Positions 49,157 through 58,133 of a stretch of 64,000 nt of DNA are shown piece by piece (positions within the stretch are counted from its first letter, which is position 1; every line of letters begins with the position of its first letter). The stretch comes from Azospirillum sp051124815 (GTDB taxonomy: Bacteria > Pseudomonadota > Alphaproteobacteria > Azospirillales > Azospirillaceae), in the NCBI RefSeq assembly GCF_051124815.1, contig NZ_CP118492.1, positions 124,001 to 188,000 of the forward strand. Direction: 5' to 3'. The notes under the pieces were generated by a model. It had not been told where the DNA came from, did not search any database, and saw nothing but the letters and a program-made list of their open reading frames with translations. A program made the translations under genes and the position numbers.

Positions 49157-51202
49157 ATGTCCTCACCCGCCGAAGCCCTTCTGAAGCCTCTGCAGATCAA
49201 GCATTTGACGATCCGTAACCGCGTGATGAGCACCAGCCACGCGCCGGGTTACGGGTCCGAAGGCAAGCCGAAGGAACGCTATCAGCTCTACCACGAGGAA
49301 AAGGCCAAAGGCGGCATCGGCCTGACGATGTTCGGCGGCTCATCCTCCGTCGCGGTGGACAGCCCGGCGGCGCCGTGGAACCAGATTTCCGTCGCCGACG
49401 ACAGCGTCATTCCCTTCTTCCGTGAATTCTCCGACCGGGTGCATCGCCATGGCGCGGCGCTGATGATCCAGCTGACTCACATGGGCCGGCGCACCCGCTG
49501 GGACACCGAGAACTGGCTGCCCACCGTCTCCGCCTCGGCCGCGCGCGAACCGGCGCACCGTAACACGCCGAAGGAGATGGAGGATTTCGACTTCAAGCGG
49601 ATCATCGCCAGCTATGCCGCCGCCGCCCGCCGCTGCAAGGAAGGCGGTCTGGACGGTTTCGAGCTGTCGGCCGCCCACGGCCACCTGATCGACCAGTTCT
49701 GGAGCCCCTCGGTCAACCGGCGCACCGACAAGTATGGCGGCAGCCTGGAAAACCGCATGCGCTTCGGCATCGAGGTGTTCGAGGCGATCCGCGCCGAGGT
49801 CGGCGACGACTACGTCATCGGCATGCGCATGTCGGGCGACGAGCTGATCGACGACGGCCTCAGCCACGAGGACTGCATCGCCATCGCCCGCACCTATGCC
49901 GAGCGCGGGCTGATCGACTTCGTCAATGTGCTGGGCGGACAGGCGCGCGATCATCTGGCGCACGCCATCTCGCTGCCCAACATGTCCTTCCCGGTCGCCC
50001 CCTTCCTGCATCTGGCCAGCGGCATCAAGCGCGAGGCCGGCATCCCCGTCTTCCATGCCCAGCGCGTGACCGACCTCGCCACCGCCGCCCGCGCGGTGGA
50101 GGAGGGCCATGTCGACATGGTCGCCATGACCCGTGCCCACATCGCCGACCCGCATCTGGTGCGCAAGCTGATGGAGGGACGGCTGGACGATGTGCGGCAG
50201 TGCGTCGGCGCCGGCTATTGCATCGACCGCATCTATGTCGGCGGCGACGCGCTGTGCATCCAGAACGCGGCGACGGGACGCGAGAGCACCATGCCGCACG
50301 TGATCCCGAAGGCGGAGCGCAAGCGCCGCGTCGTCGTGGTCGGCGGCGGTCCCGGCGGCCTGGAAGCCGCCCGCGTCTGTGCCGAGCGTGGCCATTCGGT
50401 CGTCCTGCTCGAACGCAACGCCGCCCCCGGCGGCCAGATCGGCATCGCCGCCAAGGCGACCTGGCGTGAGGCGATGAGCGGCATCACCCGCTGGCTGTCC
50501 CAGCAGGTCACCAAGCTGGGCGTCGATGTCCGCCTTGGGGTGGAGGCCGACCGCAGCACCGTGGAGGCCGAGAATCCCGACGTGGTGATCCTCGCCACCG
50601 GCGGCCGGCCCAACCGCGGCGATTTCAAGGGCGCCGCCTTGGCGGTGTCGACCTGGGATGTCCTGACCGGGGCGGTGGAGCCGACGGGGACCGTCCTGAT
50701 GTATGACGGCACCGGCCAGCATCACGGCGCCTCCTGTGCCGAATTCATGGCCAAGCGCGGCGCGCTGGTAGAGATCGCCACCCCCGATCGCATGGTGGCG
50801 GAGGAGGTCGGCACCACCAACCAGCCGATCCACCTGCGCGAGCTGTACAAGCTGAACGTGGTGATGACCACCAACCACCAGCTCGTGGAGATCTACCCGG
50901 AGGGCAACCGCCGCGTCGCCGTCCTGCGCAACGAATACACCCACGAGGAGGAGGAGCGGCTGGTCGACCAGATTGTGGTGGAGCTGGGCACGCTGCCCAA
51001 CGACGGCCTCTATTTCGATCTGAAGGACCACTCGCTGAACCGCGGCCAGACCGATCTCGACAGCCTGATCGCCGGCCGGCCGCAGCCGGTGCAGGCCAAC
51101 GGCCATGGCGGCTACACGCTGCATCGCATCGGCGACGCGGTGGCCGGCCGCAACATCCACGCCGCCATCTACGACGCGGCCCGGCTGTGCAAGGACATCT
51201 GA
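49157..51202 (+). CDS. dgcA: Dimethylglycine demethylase subunit DgcA
   Basis: About 681 aa from the ATG giving MSSPAEALLKPLQIKHL; an earlier in-frame start adds 11 residues. It is a trimethylamine-dehydrogenase-type flavoprotein: an Old Yellow Enzyme barrel (IRNRVMSTSHAPGYG, AAHGHLIDQFWSP, NRRTDKYGGSLENRMRF), a [4Fe-4S] site (CVGAGYCIDR with a later Cys in ALCIQNA) and a C-terminal dinucleotide domain (VVVVGGGPGGLEAARV). It oxidises dimethylglycine to sarcosine and formaldehyde, passing electrons to DgcB and the ETF. First gene of an operon running to about 59609. Confidence 0.93.
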   Translation: MSSPAEALLKPLQIKHLTIRNRVMSTSHAPGYGSEGKPKERYQLYHEEKAKGGIGLTMFGGSSSVAVDSPAAPWNQISVADDSVIPFFREFSDRVHRHGAALMIQLTHMGRRTRWDTENWLPTVSASAAREPAHRNTPKEMEDFDFKRIIASYAAAARRCKEGGLDGFELSAAHGHLIDQFWSPSVNRRTDKYGGSLENRMRFGIEVFEAIRAEVGDDYVIGMRMSGDELIDDGLSHEDCIAIARTYAERGLIDFVNVLGGQARDHLAHAISLPNMSFPVAPFLHLASGIKREAGIPVFHAQRVTDLATAARAVEEGHVDMVAMTRAHIADPHLVRKLMEGRLDDVRQCVGAGYCIDRIYVGGDALCIQNAATGRESTMPHVIPKAERKRRVVVVGGGPGGLEAARVCAERGHSVVLLERNAAPGGQIGIAAKATWREAMSGITRWLSQQVTKLGVDVRLGVEADRSTVEAENPDVVILATGGRPNRGDFKGAALAVSTWDVLTGAVEPTGTVLMYDGTGQHHGASCAEFMAKRGALVEIATPDRMVAEEVGTTNQPIHLRELYKLNVVMTTNHQLVEIYPEGNRRVAVLRNEYTHEEEERLVDQIVVELGTLPNDGLYFDLKDHSLNRGQTDLDSLIAGRPQPVQANGHGGYTLHRIGDAVAGRNIHAAIYDAARLCKDI

Positions 51203-51245
51203 CGACCACCCATCCGCCCCCGCCACGCGACAGGAGCCGTCCGAC

Positions 51246-53174
51246 GTGATCGCCACCGCTCTTACCACCGTCGTCCTTGCCGTCCTCGCCATCGGCGCGG
51301 CATTGGCCGCCTGGCAGTCGCGGCGCTGGCTGGCCGGCCGCCCGGCGGCGGTCGGTGTGGTCGCCGGACTGCGCGCTTTGCCCGGCCGCTATCTGGTGGA
51401 TGTCCACGATGTGGTGGGGCGGACGCCGTTCAACGCCCGGTTCCACGCCTTGGCTGCTGGTGGTTTCCTGGCGTCGATCGGGCTGCTGGTGGCGATGGGC
51501 GTCGGCATCGCTGGTTCCTGGGCCGGCTCGCGCATCGTCTGGCTGCTGCTGGCCGTGGTGCTGGCGGCGATGCTGGCGGGATCGCTGATGGTCTGGCATC
51601 GCCGCCGGGTGGTCCGCCCGCGCGAGCTGTCGCAGGGCCGCTTCGCCCGCCTTCCGGTGTCGCTCTTGGGCTTTTCCGGCTGTCTGCTTTTGGTGTCCCT
51701 CGACCAGTCGCTGGGCGGTGTGATGCCGGAGGCGCTGGCCCTGGTCCTTGTCGCGATTACCGGGCTGACGCTGGCCGATCTGGTGTGGGGGGTGTGGAAG
51801 GGACCGCTGAAGCACGCGGTGCATGGCGCGCTGCATCTGGCCTTCCACCCGCGCCCGGCCCGCTTCCACGACGGCAAGGGGCGCGACACCGGGCTGAAGC
51901 CGCTGCCGCTCGCGCCGGCGGAGGAGAGTGAGCCGGGCGCGCTGGGCGTGGAGCGTCCGGTCGATTTCGCCTGGAACCGGCTGCTCGGCTTCGACGCCTG
52001 CGTCCAGTGCGGGCGGTGCGAGACGGCCTGCCCGGCTTATGCCGCCGGCCTGCCGCTGAACCCGAAGAAGCTGGTGCAGGATCTGGTCGCCGCCATGGAC
52101 GGCGAGGCCAGCGACGCCGCCTATGCCGGCAATCCCCATCCCGGCCGCGGCGTCGGCAAGGCCCATGGCGGGGCGGCGCTGCCGCTGATCGGGCCGGACG
52201 CGATGATCCATCCCGACACGCTGTGGTCCTGCACCACCTGCCGCGCTTGCGTGCAGGAATGCCCGATGATGATCGAGCATGTGGATGCCGTCGTCGACCT
52301 CCGCCGTTTCCAGACGCTCGAGCTGGGCGCCACTCCCGGCAAGGCCGCCGTCATGCTGGAGGAGCTGCGCGCCACCGACAACCCCGGCGGCCGCTCGCTC
52401 GCCCGGCGCTGGGATTGGGCGGCCGACCTGTCGCTGCCCCGGCTGCCGGCCGGCGGATCTTGCGACACGCTGCTGTGGGTCGGCGACGGCGCCTTCGACC
52501 TGCGGGTCCAGCGCTCGCTGCGGGCACTGGTCGTGCTGCTGCGCCGCGCCGGGGTGGACTTCGCCGTGCTGGGCGACGAGGAGCTGGATTGCGGCGATGT
52601 CGCCCGCCGGTTGGGCGACGAGGCGACCTTCCAGTCGCTGGCGATCCGTAACGTCGCGACGCTGAACGCCCGCCGCTTCAACCGTATCGTCACCGCCGAT
52701 CCGCATGCGCTGCACACGCTGCGCAACGAATATCCGGCCTTCGGCGGCAATTGGACCGTCGTCCATCACACCGCCCTGCTGCTGGACCTGATCACCAATG
52801 GCGTGCTGACCGTCACCAAGCCGGTCGGGCGCAGTGTCACCTTCCACGATCCCTGCTATCTCGGCCGCTACAATGGCGAGATCGAGGCGCCGCGCGCCCT
52901 GCTGGACGCCATCGGCGTGGAGCGCCGGGAAATGCTGCGCTCCGGTATGCGGTCGAGCTGCTGCGGTGGCGGTGGCGGCGCTCCGCTAACCGACGTGTCG
53001 GGCGAACGCCGCATTCCCGACGTCCGCATGGAGCATGTCCGGGAGACCGGCGCCTCGCTGGTTGCCGTCGCCTGCCCCAACTGCGCTCTGATGCTGGAGG
53101 GCGTCGTCGGTCCCCGGCCGGAGGTGGCGGAGATCGCCGAACTGGTGCTCGCCGCGACGGAGACCGCCCGATGA
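51246..53174 (+). CDS. dgcB: Dimethylglycine demethylase Fe-S subunit DgcB
   Basis: The 642-aa protein starts at the GTG preceded by AGGAG at 51231; a longer frame would overlap dgcA. It has N-terminal membrane segments (TALTTVVLAVLAIGAAL and others up to residue 200), two [4Fe-4S] motifs (CVQCGRCETACP, CTTCRACVQECP), and a CCG-type heterodisulfide-reductase-like domain (FHDPCYLGRY, SSCCGGGGG). It should relay electrons from DgcA towards ETF or quinone at the membrane. Its stop overlaps the etfA start as ATGA. Confidence 0.92.
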   Translation: MIATALTTVVLAVLAIGAALAAWQSRRWLAGRPAAVGVVAGLRALPGRYLVDVHDVVGRTPFNARFHALAAGGFLASIGLLVAMGVGIAGSWAGSRIVWLLLAVVLAAMLAGSLMVWHRRRVVRPRELSQGRFARLPVSLLGFSGCLLLVSLDQSLGGVMPEALALVLVAITGLTLADLVWGVWKGPLKHAVHGALHLAFHPRPARFHDGKGRDTGLKPLPLAPAEESEPGALGVERPVDFAWNRLLGFDACVQCGRCETACPAYAAGLPLNPKKLVQDLVAAMDGEASDAAYAGNPHPGRGVGKAHGGAALPLIGPDAMIHPDTLWSCTTCRACVQECPMMIEHVDAVVDLRRFQTLELGATPGKAAVMLEELRATDNPGGRSLARRWDWAADLSLPRLPAGGSCDTLLWVGDGAFDLRVQRSLRALVVLLRRAGVDFAVLGDEELDCGDVARRLGDEATFQSLAIRNVATLNARRFNRIVTADPHALHTLRNEYPAFGGNWTVVHHTALLLDLITNGVLTVTKPVGRSVTFHDPCYLGRYNGEIEAPRALLDAIGVERREMLRSGMRSSCCGGGGGAPLTDVSGERRIPDVRMEHVRETGASLVAVACPNCALMLEGVVGPRPEVAEIAELVLAATETAR

Positions 53175-54403
53175 CCACTCCTCCGACCTTCCGCCGCCGT
53201 GTCGATCCCCGCGCCGAGCGTGCCGCCCGCACCATCCTGACCGGCCAGCGTCCGCGCCTGCTGCGCCAGCCGGTCGCCGCAGCGACGAATGAACGCCGCC
53301 GCGACCCGCGCGCCATCCGCGACGCCGCCCTGGTCCAGCGCCAGCCGCGCCCGCGCTACGACTGGACGCGCGACGCGGCCTCGACCACTCCCGCTCCGAT
53401 GATGGGCGCCGCAATTGCCGTCGCCCCCGCGATCCCGCTGCAGGTGATCGCCGAGCCGGCCTATCTGATCCTCGCCATACTCGACCGGCCCGGCGGCGAG
53501 GTCAGCGAGCATGACCGGCAGGTGATCGCCGCCGCCCGCCTGCTGGCCGACGCCGGCGGCGGTGCGGTGGTGACCGTCTCCACCGGGTCGGGAGAGGCGC
53601 TGACCGAGGCCGGGTCCGACCGCCATGTCGCCCTGCCCGAGAATTGGGCAGACGACTACGTGCCGGAACGGCGGGCCGCCACCGCTTCGGCGCTGATCGA
53701 GGCGCTGTCTCCCCGCCACATCCTGTTCCCGGACAGCCCGGACGGCGCCGACGTCGCACGGCGGGTCGCGGCGGCGGCGGGAGAGCGGCTGTTCGCCGGC
53801 GTACAGAGCCTCGGCCCCGACCGCGCCACCCGGCAATCGGCCGGCGGGTCGCTGGAGACCGGGCACCGCCCCACCCGGCTGATGACGGTGGCGGCGGACG
53901 CCTTCGCCCCGCTCGACGGCGTGCGGCATGAAGCCCGGCCGCTCGACCTCGCCGGTCCGCTGCTGGCCGGTGAGAAGGTTCTGCCCCGCCTGGGCGGTGC
54001 CCGCCGGTTGGCGGTCGATCCCGACGCCCTGTCGCTGTCGGAAACCGACTTCATCCTCAGCGCCGGCAACGGCGTGACCGACTGGGGGAGCTTCGCGGAA
54101 CTGGGCGAGGCGCTGGGCGCCACCCGCGCCGGCAGCCGCGTGGTCTGCGATGCCGGCCATCTGCCGCGCGAACGGCAGGTCGGCGCCTCCGGCACGGTGG
54201 TCAGCGCCCGCTGCTACCTAGCCTTCGGCATCGCCGGTGCGCCGCAGCATCTTCAGGGCATCACCGGCGTCCGCCATGTCATTGCCGTCAACACCGACCT
54301 CCACGCCGAGATGATCAAGCGGGCAGACCTGTCCATCGTCGCCGATGCGCAGGCCGTCATGCCCGCCCTGATCCGGCTCATCCGGGAGCGCCGCCATGAC
54401 TGA
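53171..54403 (+). CDS. etfA: Electron transfer flavoprotein alpha subunit of the dgc operon
   Basis: The 410-aa protein has an N-terminal extension of about 90 basic, Arg-rich residues, then the ETF alpha fold; the FAD-binding C-terminal domain shows AGNGVTDWGSFAELGEALGA, GASGTVVSARCYLAFGIAGA and AVNTDLHAEMIKRADLSIVADA. The start overlaps the dgcB stop by 4 bases and the end overlaps etfB by 8, so the genes are translationally coupled. It takes electrons from dimethylglycine oxidation. Confidence 0.9.
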   Translation: MTTPPTFRRRVDPRAERAARTILTGQRPRLLRQPVAAATNERRRDPRAIRDAALVQRQPRPRYDWTRDAASTTPAPMMGAAIAVAPAIPLQVIAEPAYLILAILDRPGGEVSEHDRQVIAAARLLADAGGGAVVTVSTGSGEALTEAGSDRHVALPENWADDYVPERRAATASALIEALSPRHILFPDSPDGADVARRVAAAAGERLFAGVQSLGPDRATRQSAGGSLETGHRPTRLMTVAADAFAPLDGVRHEARPLDLAGPLLAGEKVLPRLGGARRLAVDPDALSLSETDFILSAGNGVTDWGSFAELGEALGATRAGSRVVCDAGHLPRERQVGASGTVVSARCYLAFGIAGAPQHLQGITGVRHVIAVNTDLHAEMIKRADLSIVADAQAVMPALIRLIRERRHD

Positions 54404-55178
54404 TGTCGCCGTTCTGCTGTCGATCGGCCGCCATCCGGTTTCCGGCCGCGCCCGCCGTGCCGCCACCGACGCGCAGGCGCTGGAGATGGCTCTGTCGCTA
54501 CGCCCGCGGCGGCTGACGGCGATCCATGCCGGTCCGGCCGCCGATGCCGAGGCGCTGCGCGCCTATCTCGGCATGGGGCTGGAGCGGCTGACGCTGCTGA
54601 CCCTGCCGGAGGGGACCGACCCGGTCGAACCGCTGATCGCCCATCTGCGCCAGTTCGACCCGTCGATGGTCCTGACCGGGCGACAGGCGGAGGACGGCGA
54701 GGGCAGCGGCATGCTGCCGTACCTGATCGCCCGCGGCCTCGACGCTGCTATCGTTCCCGACGTGGTGCGGATCGGACCTGCCGACGCGCAGAACTCCATG
54801 CCGGGCACGGCCGACCTCGTTCAGGCGCTGCCGCGCGGACAGCGGCGGGCATTGACCGCCACCGGCCGTTTCGTGGCGACCATCCATCCTTCCGCCCCGC
54901 CCGCCCGCGCCTCGGCTTTCGGCCCGGCCCGGCGGGGCGTCATCGAGCCGGTGGCGGCCCAGGCGACCGCCGACCTCTTCCTGTCGGACTGTGAGCATCG
55001 GCCTTGGCGACCAAAGCCCAAGCTGATGCGCGTGAAGCGCGGCGGATCGGCCCTCGACCGGCTGAAAGCGGCGACCGAGAGCAAGAGCGGAAAAGGCCAA
55101 CTGCTGGTCAACCCGACAGCCGAAGCGGGAGCACTGGCCATTTACGACAGCCTAGTCGAACAGGGAATGCTTCCATGA
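54396..55178 (+). CDS. etfB: Electron transfer flavoprotein beta subunit of the dgc operon
   Basis: The 260-aa ETF beta chain is recognised by DAQALEMALSLRP, TGRQAEDGEGSGMLPYLIARGL and the C-terminal KLMRVKRGG. It forms the heterodimer with EtfA and carries AMP in the family. It is more divergent than housekeeping EtfB, consistent with a dedicated role beside DgcAB. Its stop overlaps the start of a 24-codon mini-ORF. Confidence 0.9.
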   Translation: MTDVAVLLSIGRHPVSGRARRAATDAQALEMALSLRPRRLTAIHAGPAADAEALRAYLGMGLERLTLLTLPEGTDPVEPLIAHLRQFDPSMVLTGRQAEDGEGSGMLPYLIARGLDAAIVPDVVRIGPADAQNSMPGTADLVQALPRGQRRALTATGRFVATIHPSAPPARASAFGPARRGVIEPVAAQATADLFLSDCEHRPWRPKPKLMRVKRGGSALDRLKAATESKSGKGQLLVNPTAEAGALAIYDSLVEQGMLP

Positions 55179-55249
55179 ACACCATGCAAAACGATCCTCC
55201 CAGTACCGCAGGTCGTGCTGTCGTCAATCGAGGGGAGGCCTGTCGATGA
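55175..55249 (+). CDS. 24-codon mini-ORF coupling etfB to proV
   Basis: It begins with ATG overlapping the etfB stop (ATGA) and ends with TGA overlapping the proV ATG (ATGA), with the GGGGAGG ribosome site of proV inside its last codons. The peptide starts MNTMQNDPPSTAGRA; proV starts MNTMMRS, so a small duplication of the start region is possible. It may only carry ribosomes from etfB to proV. Whether the peptide is made is unknown. Confidence 0.5.
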   Translation: MNTMQNDPPSTAGRAVVNRGEACR

Positions 55250-56529
55250 ACACGATGATGCGAAGCGCGGTTTCGGTCGGCGGTCCGGCCGGCCTCGGCT
55301 TTCCCCGCGGTGCGGCCAGGACGAACGTCGGCGATGACGCGGCGGTCCGCCTGGAAGTGCGGAACGTCTACAAGGTCTTCTCCGCCGATCCCAAGCCGGC
55401 GCTGACCATGCTGCGCCAGGGCTCCAGCAAGGCGGAGGTTCTGGAAAAGCTGAACGTCAATGTCGGCGTTCTGGATGCCAGCTTCCAGGTCCGTTCCGGC
55501 GAGATTTTCGTCATCATGGGGCTGTCGGGGTCCGGCAAATCCACCATGATCCGCCTGCTGAACCGGCTGATCGAGCCCAGCAGCGGCGAGATCCTGCTCG
55601 ACGGCAAGGATCTGGTCAGCATGTCCAAGGCCGAGCTGATCCAGGCCCGCCGCCGCAACATGGGCATGGTCTTCCAGTCCTTCGCCCTGATGCCGCATTT
55701 GAGCGCGCTGGACAACGCCGCCTTCGGCCTGGAAATCTCCGGCGTCTCCAAGGCCGAGCGTCACAAGGCCGCGCAGCAGGCCCTGGAACAGGTGGGCCTG
55801 GGCACCTACGCCCACCGCTACCCGCGCGAAATGTCGGGCGGCATGCAGCAGCGCGTCGGCCTCGCCCGCGCGCTGGCCAACGACCCCACCATCCTGCTGA
55901 TGGACGAGGCCTTCTCCGCTCTCGATCCGCTGATCCGCACCGAAATGCAGGACGAGCTGCTGCGCCTGCAGCGCGAACACCAGCGCACCATCGTCTTCAT
56001 CTCCCACGATCTGGACGAGGCGATGCGCATCGGCGACCGCATCGCCATCATGGAAGGCGGCCGCATCGTGCAGGTCGGCACGCCCTATGAAATCCTCAGC
56101 CGTCCGGCCGACGATTACGTCCGCTCCTTCTTCCGCAACGTCGATGCGTCCAAGGTGCTGCGGGCCGGCGACGTGGCGCGCTACGAGGCGACCAACACGG
56201 TCATCCGCCTGCCGGGCGAGCTGACCCCGGCACTGCAGCAGCTGCGCGAGAACCACCACAATTTCGGCTATGTGCGCACCCAGGACGGCCGCTTCGAAGG
56301 TGTCGTCTCGCAGACGACGCTGGAACGCGAACTGAAGGGACCGCAGCCGCGCTTCATCAACGCCTTCCTGCCCGACGTCCGAACGGTCAACGCCGCCACG
56401 CCCGTCCACGCCCTGCTCGCCCTCGTCGCCGACACCGAATGGCCGGTGCCCGTCGTCGATGACGACCACAACTTCCTCGGCGCCATCTCGCGCGCCCTCA
56501 TGCTCCACACCCTGGTCCGGGGGGATTGA
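55246..56529 (+). CDS. proV: Glycine betaine/choline ABC transporter ATPase
   Basis: The 427-aa ATPase of the quaternary-amine importer family has all catalytic motifs: Walker A GLSGSGKST (92-100), Q-loop MVFQSFALMP, signature MSGGMQQRVGLARAL, Walker B ILLMDEAFSALDP and the switch His in VFISHDLDEAM. The C-terminal part holds a CBS-type pair (FGYVRTQDGRFEGVV, TEWPVPVVDDDHNFLGAI), which senses ionic strength in OpuA. It is the intact counterpart of the degenerate copy fused to a chemoreceptor at 41828-43543. GGGGAGG precedes the ATG. Confidence 0.95.
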   Translation: MNTMMRSAVSVGGPAGLGFPRGAARTNVGDDAAVRLEVRNVYKVFSADPKPALTMLRQGSSKAEVLEKLNVNVGVLDASFQVRSGEIFVIMGLSGSGKSTMIRLLNRLIEPSSGEILLDGKDLVSMSKAELIQARRRNMGMVFQSFALMPHLSALDNAAFGLEISGVSKAERHKAAQQALEQVGLGTYAHRYPREMSGGMQQRVGLARALANDPTILLMDEAFSALDPLIRTEMQDELLRLQREHQRTIVFISHDLDEAMRIGDRIAIMEGGRIVQVGTPYEILSRPADDYVRSFFRNVDASKVLRAGDVARYEATNTVIRLPGELTPALQQLRENHHNFGYVRTQDGRFEGVVSQTTLERELKGPQPRFINAFLPDVRTVNAATPVHALLALVADTEWPVPVVDDDHNFLGAISRALMLHTLVRGD

Positions 56530-56532
56530 TCG

Positions 56533-57417
56533 ATGGATTCCGAAATCAGAATCGGCAAATGGGTCGAGGATCTGGTCAGCTTCATGCTCGACCACTTCCA
56601 AACGACGTTCGACGCGATCGCGTCGGTGGTGAACGGCTTCGGCGGCGCCATCGACTATGTGCTGGTCGGGGCGCCGGCCTGGCTGCTGATCGGACTGATC
56701 GTCGCCATCTCCCTGTGGCGTGTCGGCGTCGGCTTCGCCGCCTTCACCGTCGCCGCCCTGACGCTGATCGCCGGCATGGGGCTGTGGACGGAGACCGCCT
56801 CCACCCTGGGACTGGTGCTGACCGCCACCCTGCTCAGCCTGCTGGTCGGCGTGCCGCTGGGCGTCTGGATGGCGCGCAACCGCGTGGTCGAAAGCATCGT
56901 CCGCACCACGCTGGACTTCATGCAGACCATGCCGGCCTTCGTCTATCTGATCCCGGCGGTGATGTTCTTCGGCCTGGGCCGGGTGCCGGGCATCCTCGCC
57001 ACCGTGATCTTCGCCATGCCGCCGGCGGTGCGCCTGACCTCGCTCGGCATCCAGCAGGTGCCGGCCGAGATCGTCGAGGCCGGAAAGGCCTTCGGCTGCC
57101 ATGACCGCCAGCTTCTGTTCAAGGTGCAGCTGCCGAACGCCCTGCCATCGATCATGGCGGGCGTGAACCAGACCATGATGATGGCGCTGTCGATGATCGT
57201 CATCGCCTCGATGATCGGTGCCGGCGGTCTGGGCAACGTGGTGCTGCAGGGCATCCAGCGCCTGGACATCGCGCTCGGCTTCGAAAGCGGCCTCAGCGTC
57301 GTGCTGCTGGCGATCGTTCTCGACCGCATCACGCAAAGCTTCGGCCGGACCGCCTCCGCTCCGCGCCCTGCACGCTTCGCGTTCCTGCGGCGCTTCATGC
57401 CGGTGCCGGCACGGTGA
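56533..57417 (+). CDS. proW: Glycine betaine/choline ABC transporter permease
   Basis: The 294-aa inner-membrane permease has about six hydrophobic segments, the DFMQTMPAFVYLIPAVMFFGLG motif of the ProW family and the ATPase contact loop EIVEAGKAFGCHDRQLLFKVQLPNALPSIMAGVN. It lies 3 bp after proV and ends in the GTGA start of the next gene. No binding protein gene accompanies it; proX at 43706 is the likely partner. Confidence 0.94.
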   Translation: MDSEIRIGKWVEDLVSFMLDHFQTTFDAIASVVNGFGGAIDYVLVGAPAWLLIGLIVAISLWRVGVGFAAFTVAALTLIAGMGLWTETASTLGLVLTATLLSLLVGVPLGVWMARNRVVESIVRTTLDFMQTMPAFVYLIPAVMFFGLGRVPGILATVIFAMPPAVRLTSLGIQQVPAEIVEAGKAFGCHDRQLLFKVQLPNALPSIMAGVNQTMMMALSMIVIASMIGAGGLGNVVLQGIQRLDIALGFESGLSVVLLAIVLDRITQSFGRTASAPRPARFAFLRRFMPVPAR

Positions 57418-58130
57418 GCGCAGGGGCTCTTCCGGAAGGGGGCTTCGCCGCCGCTCTTCCGGCTCGGCCCGCGCCACCCCACGGGCCGCGGCTGCCGGGT
57501 GACAATGCGGGCGACATCGGAGGCGGCATACGGGTGGAGCGGCTGACCGGCGGCGCCCTGGCCGACCGGGTGGAGGAGTTGGCGGCCCTGCGACTGGCGG
57601 TGCTGGGCGAGTTCCCCTATCTCTATTCCGGTTCGGCCGCCTACGAGGAACGCTATCTGTCCGATCTCGGCGGCTTGCCGGGCGGACTCATCCTGGCCGC
57701 GTTCGAGCGCAATCGCATGGTCGCGGCCGTCACCGGTGCACCGCTCGATCAGGAACTGGACGCCTTGCGCGACCCGTTCACCCATGCCGGCTGCGCCCCG
57801 CGCTCCATCTTCTATTTTGGCGAGGTGGTGGTCCTCCCCTCCCATCGCGGGCGTGGGATCGGGACCACCCTGCTTGAGATCGGCGAATCCCACATACGCG
57901 ATACCGGCGGCTTCGCGTCCATCGCCTTCGGCGAGATCGTCCGGTCCGTCAACCATCCCCGCCGCCCGAACACCTATCGGACGCCCGATGCCGCGTGGCG
58001 GCGTCTGGGCTATCGGCTGGAGCCCGAGATCGGCGGAACCCTGTCCTGGTGCGACGCCTTCGACCGGGAGGAGACCGCCAAACCCCTTCGTTTCTGGGTC
58101 AAGTCCCTCGCCACCAGCATCGGAGCATGA
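57414..58130 (+). CDS. GNAT-family acetyltransferase
   Basis: The 238-aa protein has the acetyl-CoA-binding motif A FGEVVVLPSHRGRGIGTTLLE near residue 140. The first 35 residues are low-complexity Ala/Pro. The GTG overlaps the proW stop, so it is translated with the transporter. Substrate unknown. It is linked by operon position to betaine metabolism on one side and pabB on the other. Confidence 0.75.
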   Translation: MSAGALPEGGFAAALPARPAPPHGPRLPGDNAGDIGGGIRVERLTGGALADRVEELAALRLAVLGEFPYLYSGSAAYEERYLSDLGGLPGGLILAAFERNRMVAAVTGAPLDQELDALRDPFTHAGCAPRSIFYFGEVVVLPSHRGRGIGTTLLEIGESHIRDTGGFASIAFGEIVRSVNHPRRPNTYRTPDAAWRRLGYRLEPEIGGTLSWCDAFDREETAKPLRFWVKSLATSIGA

Positions 58131-58133
58131 CAC

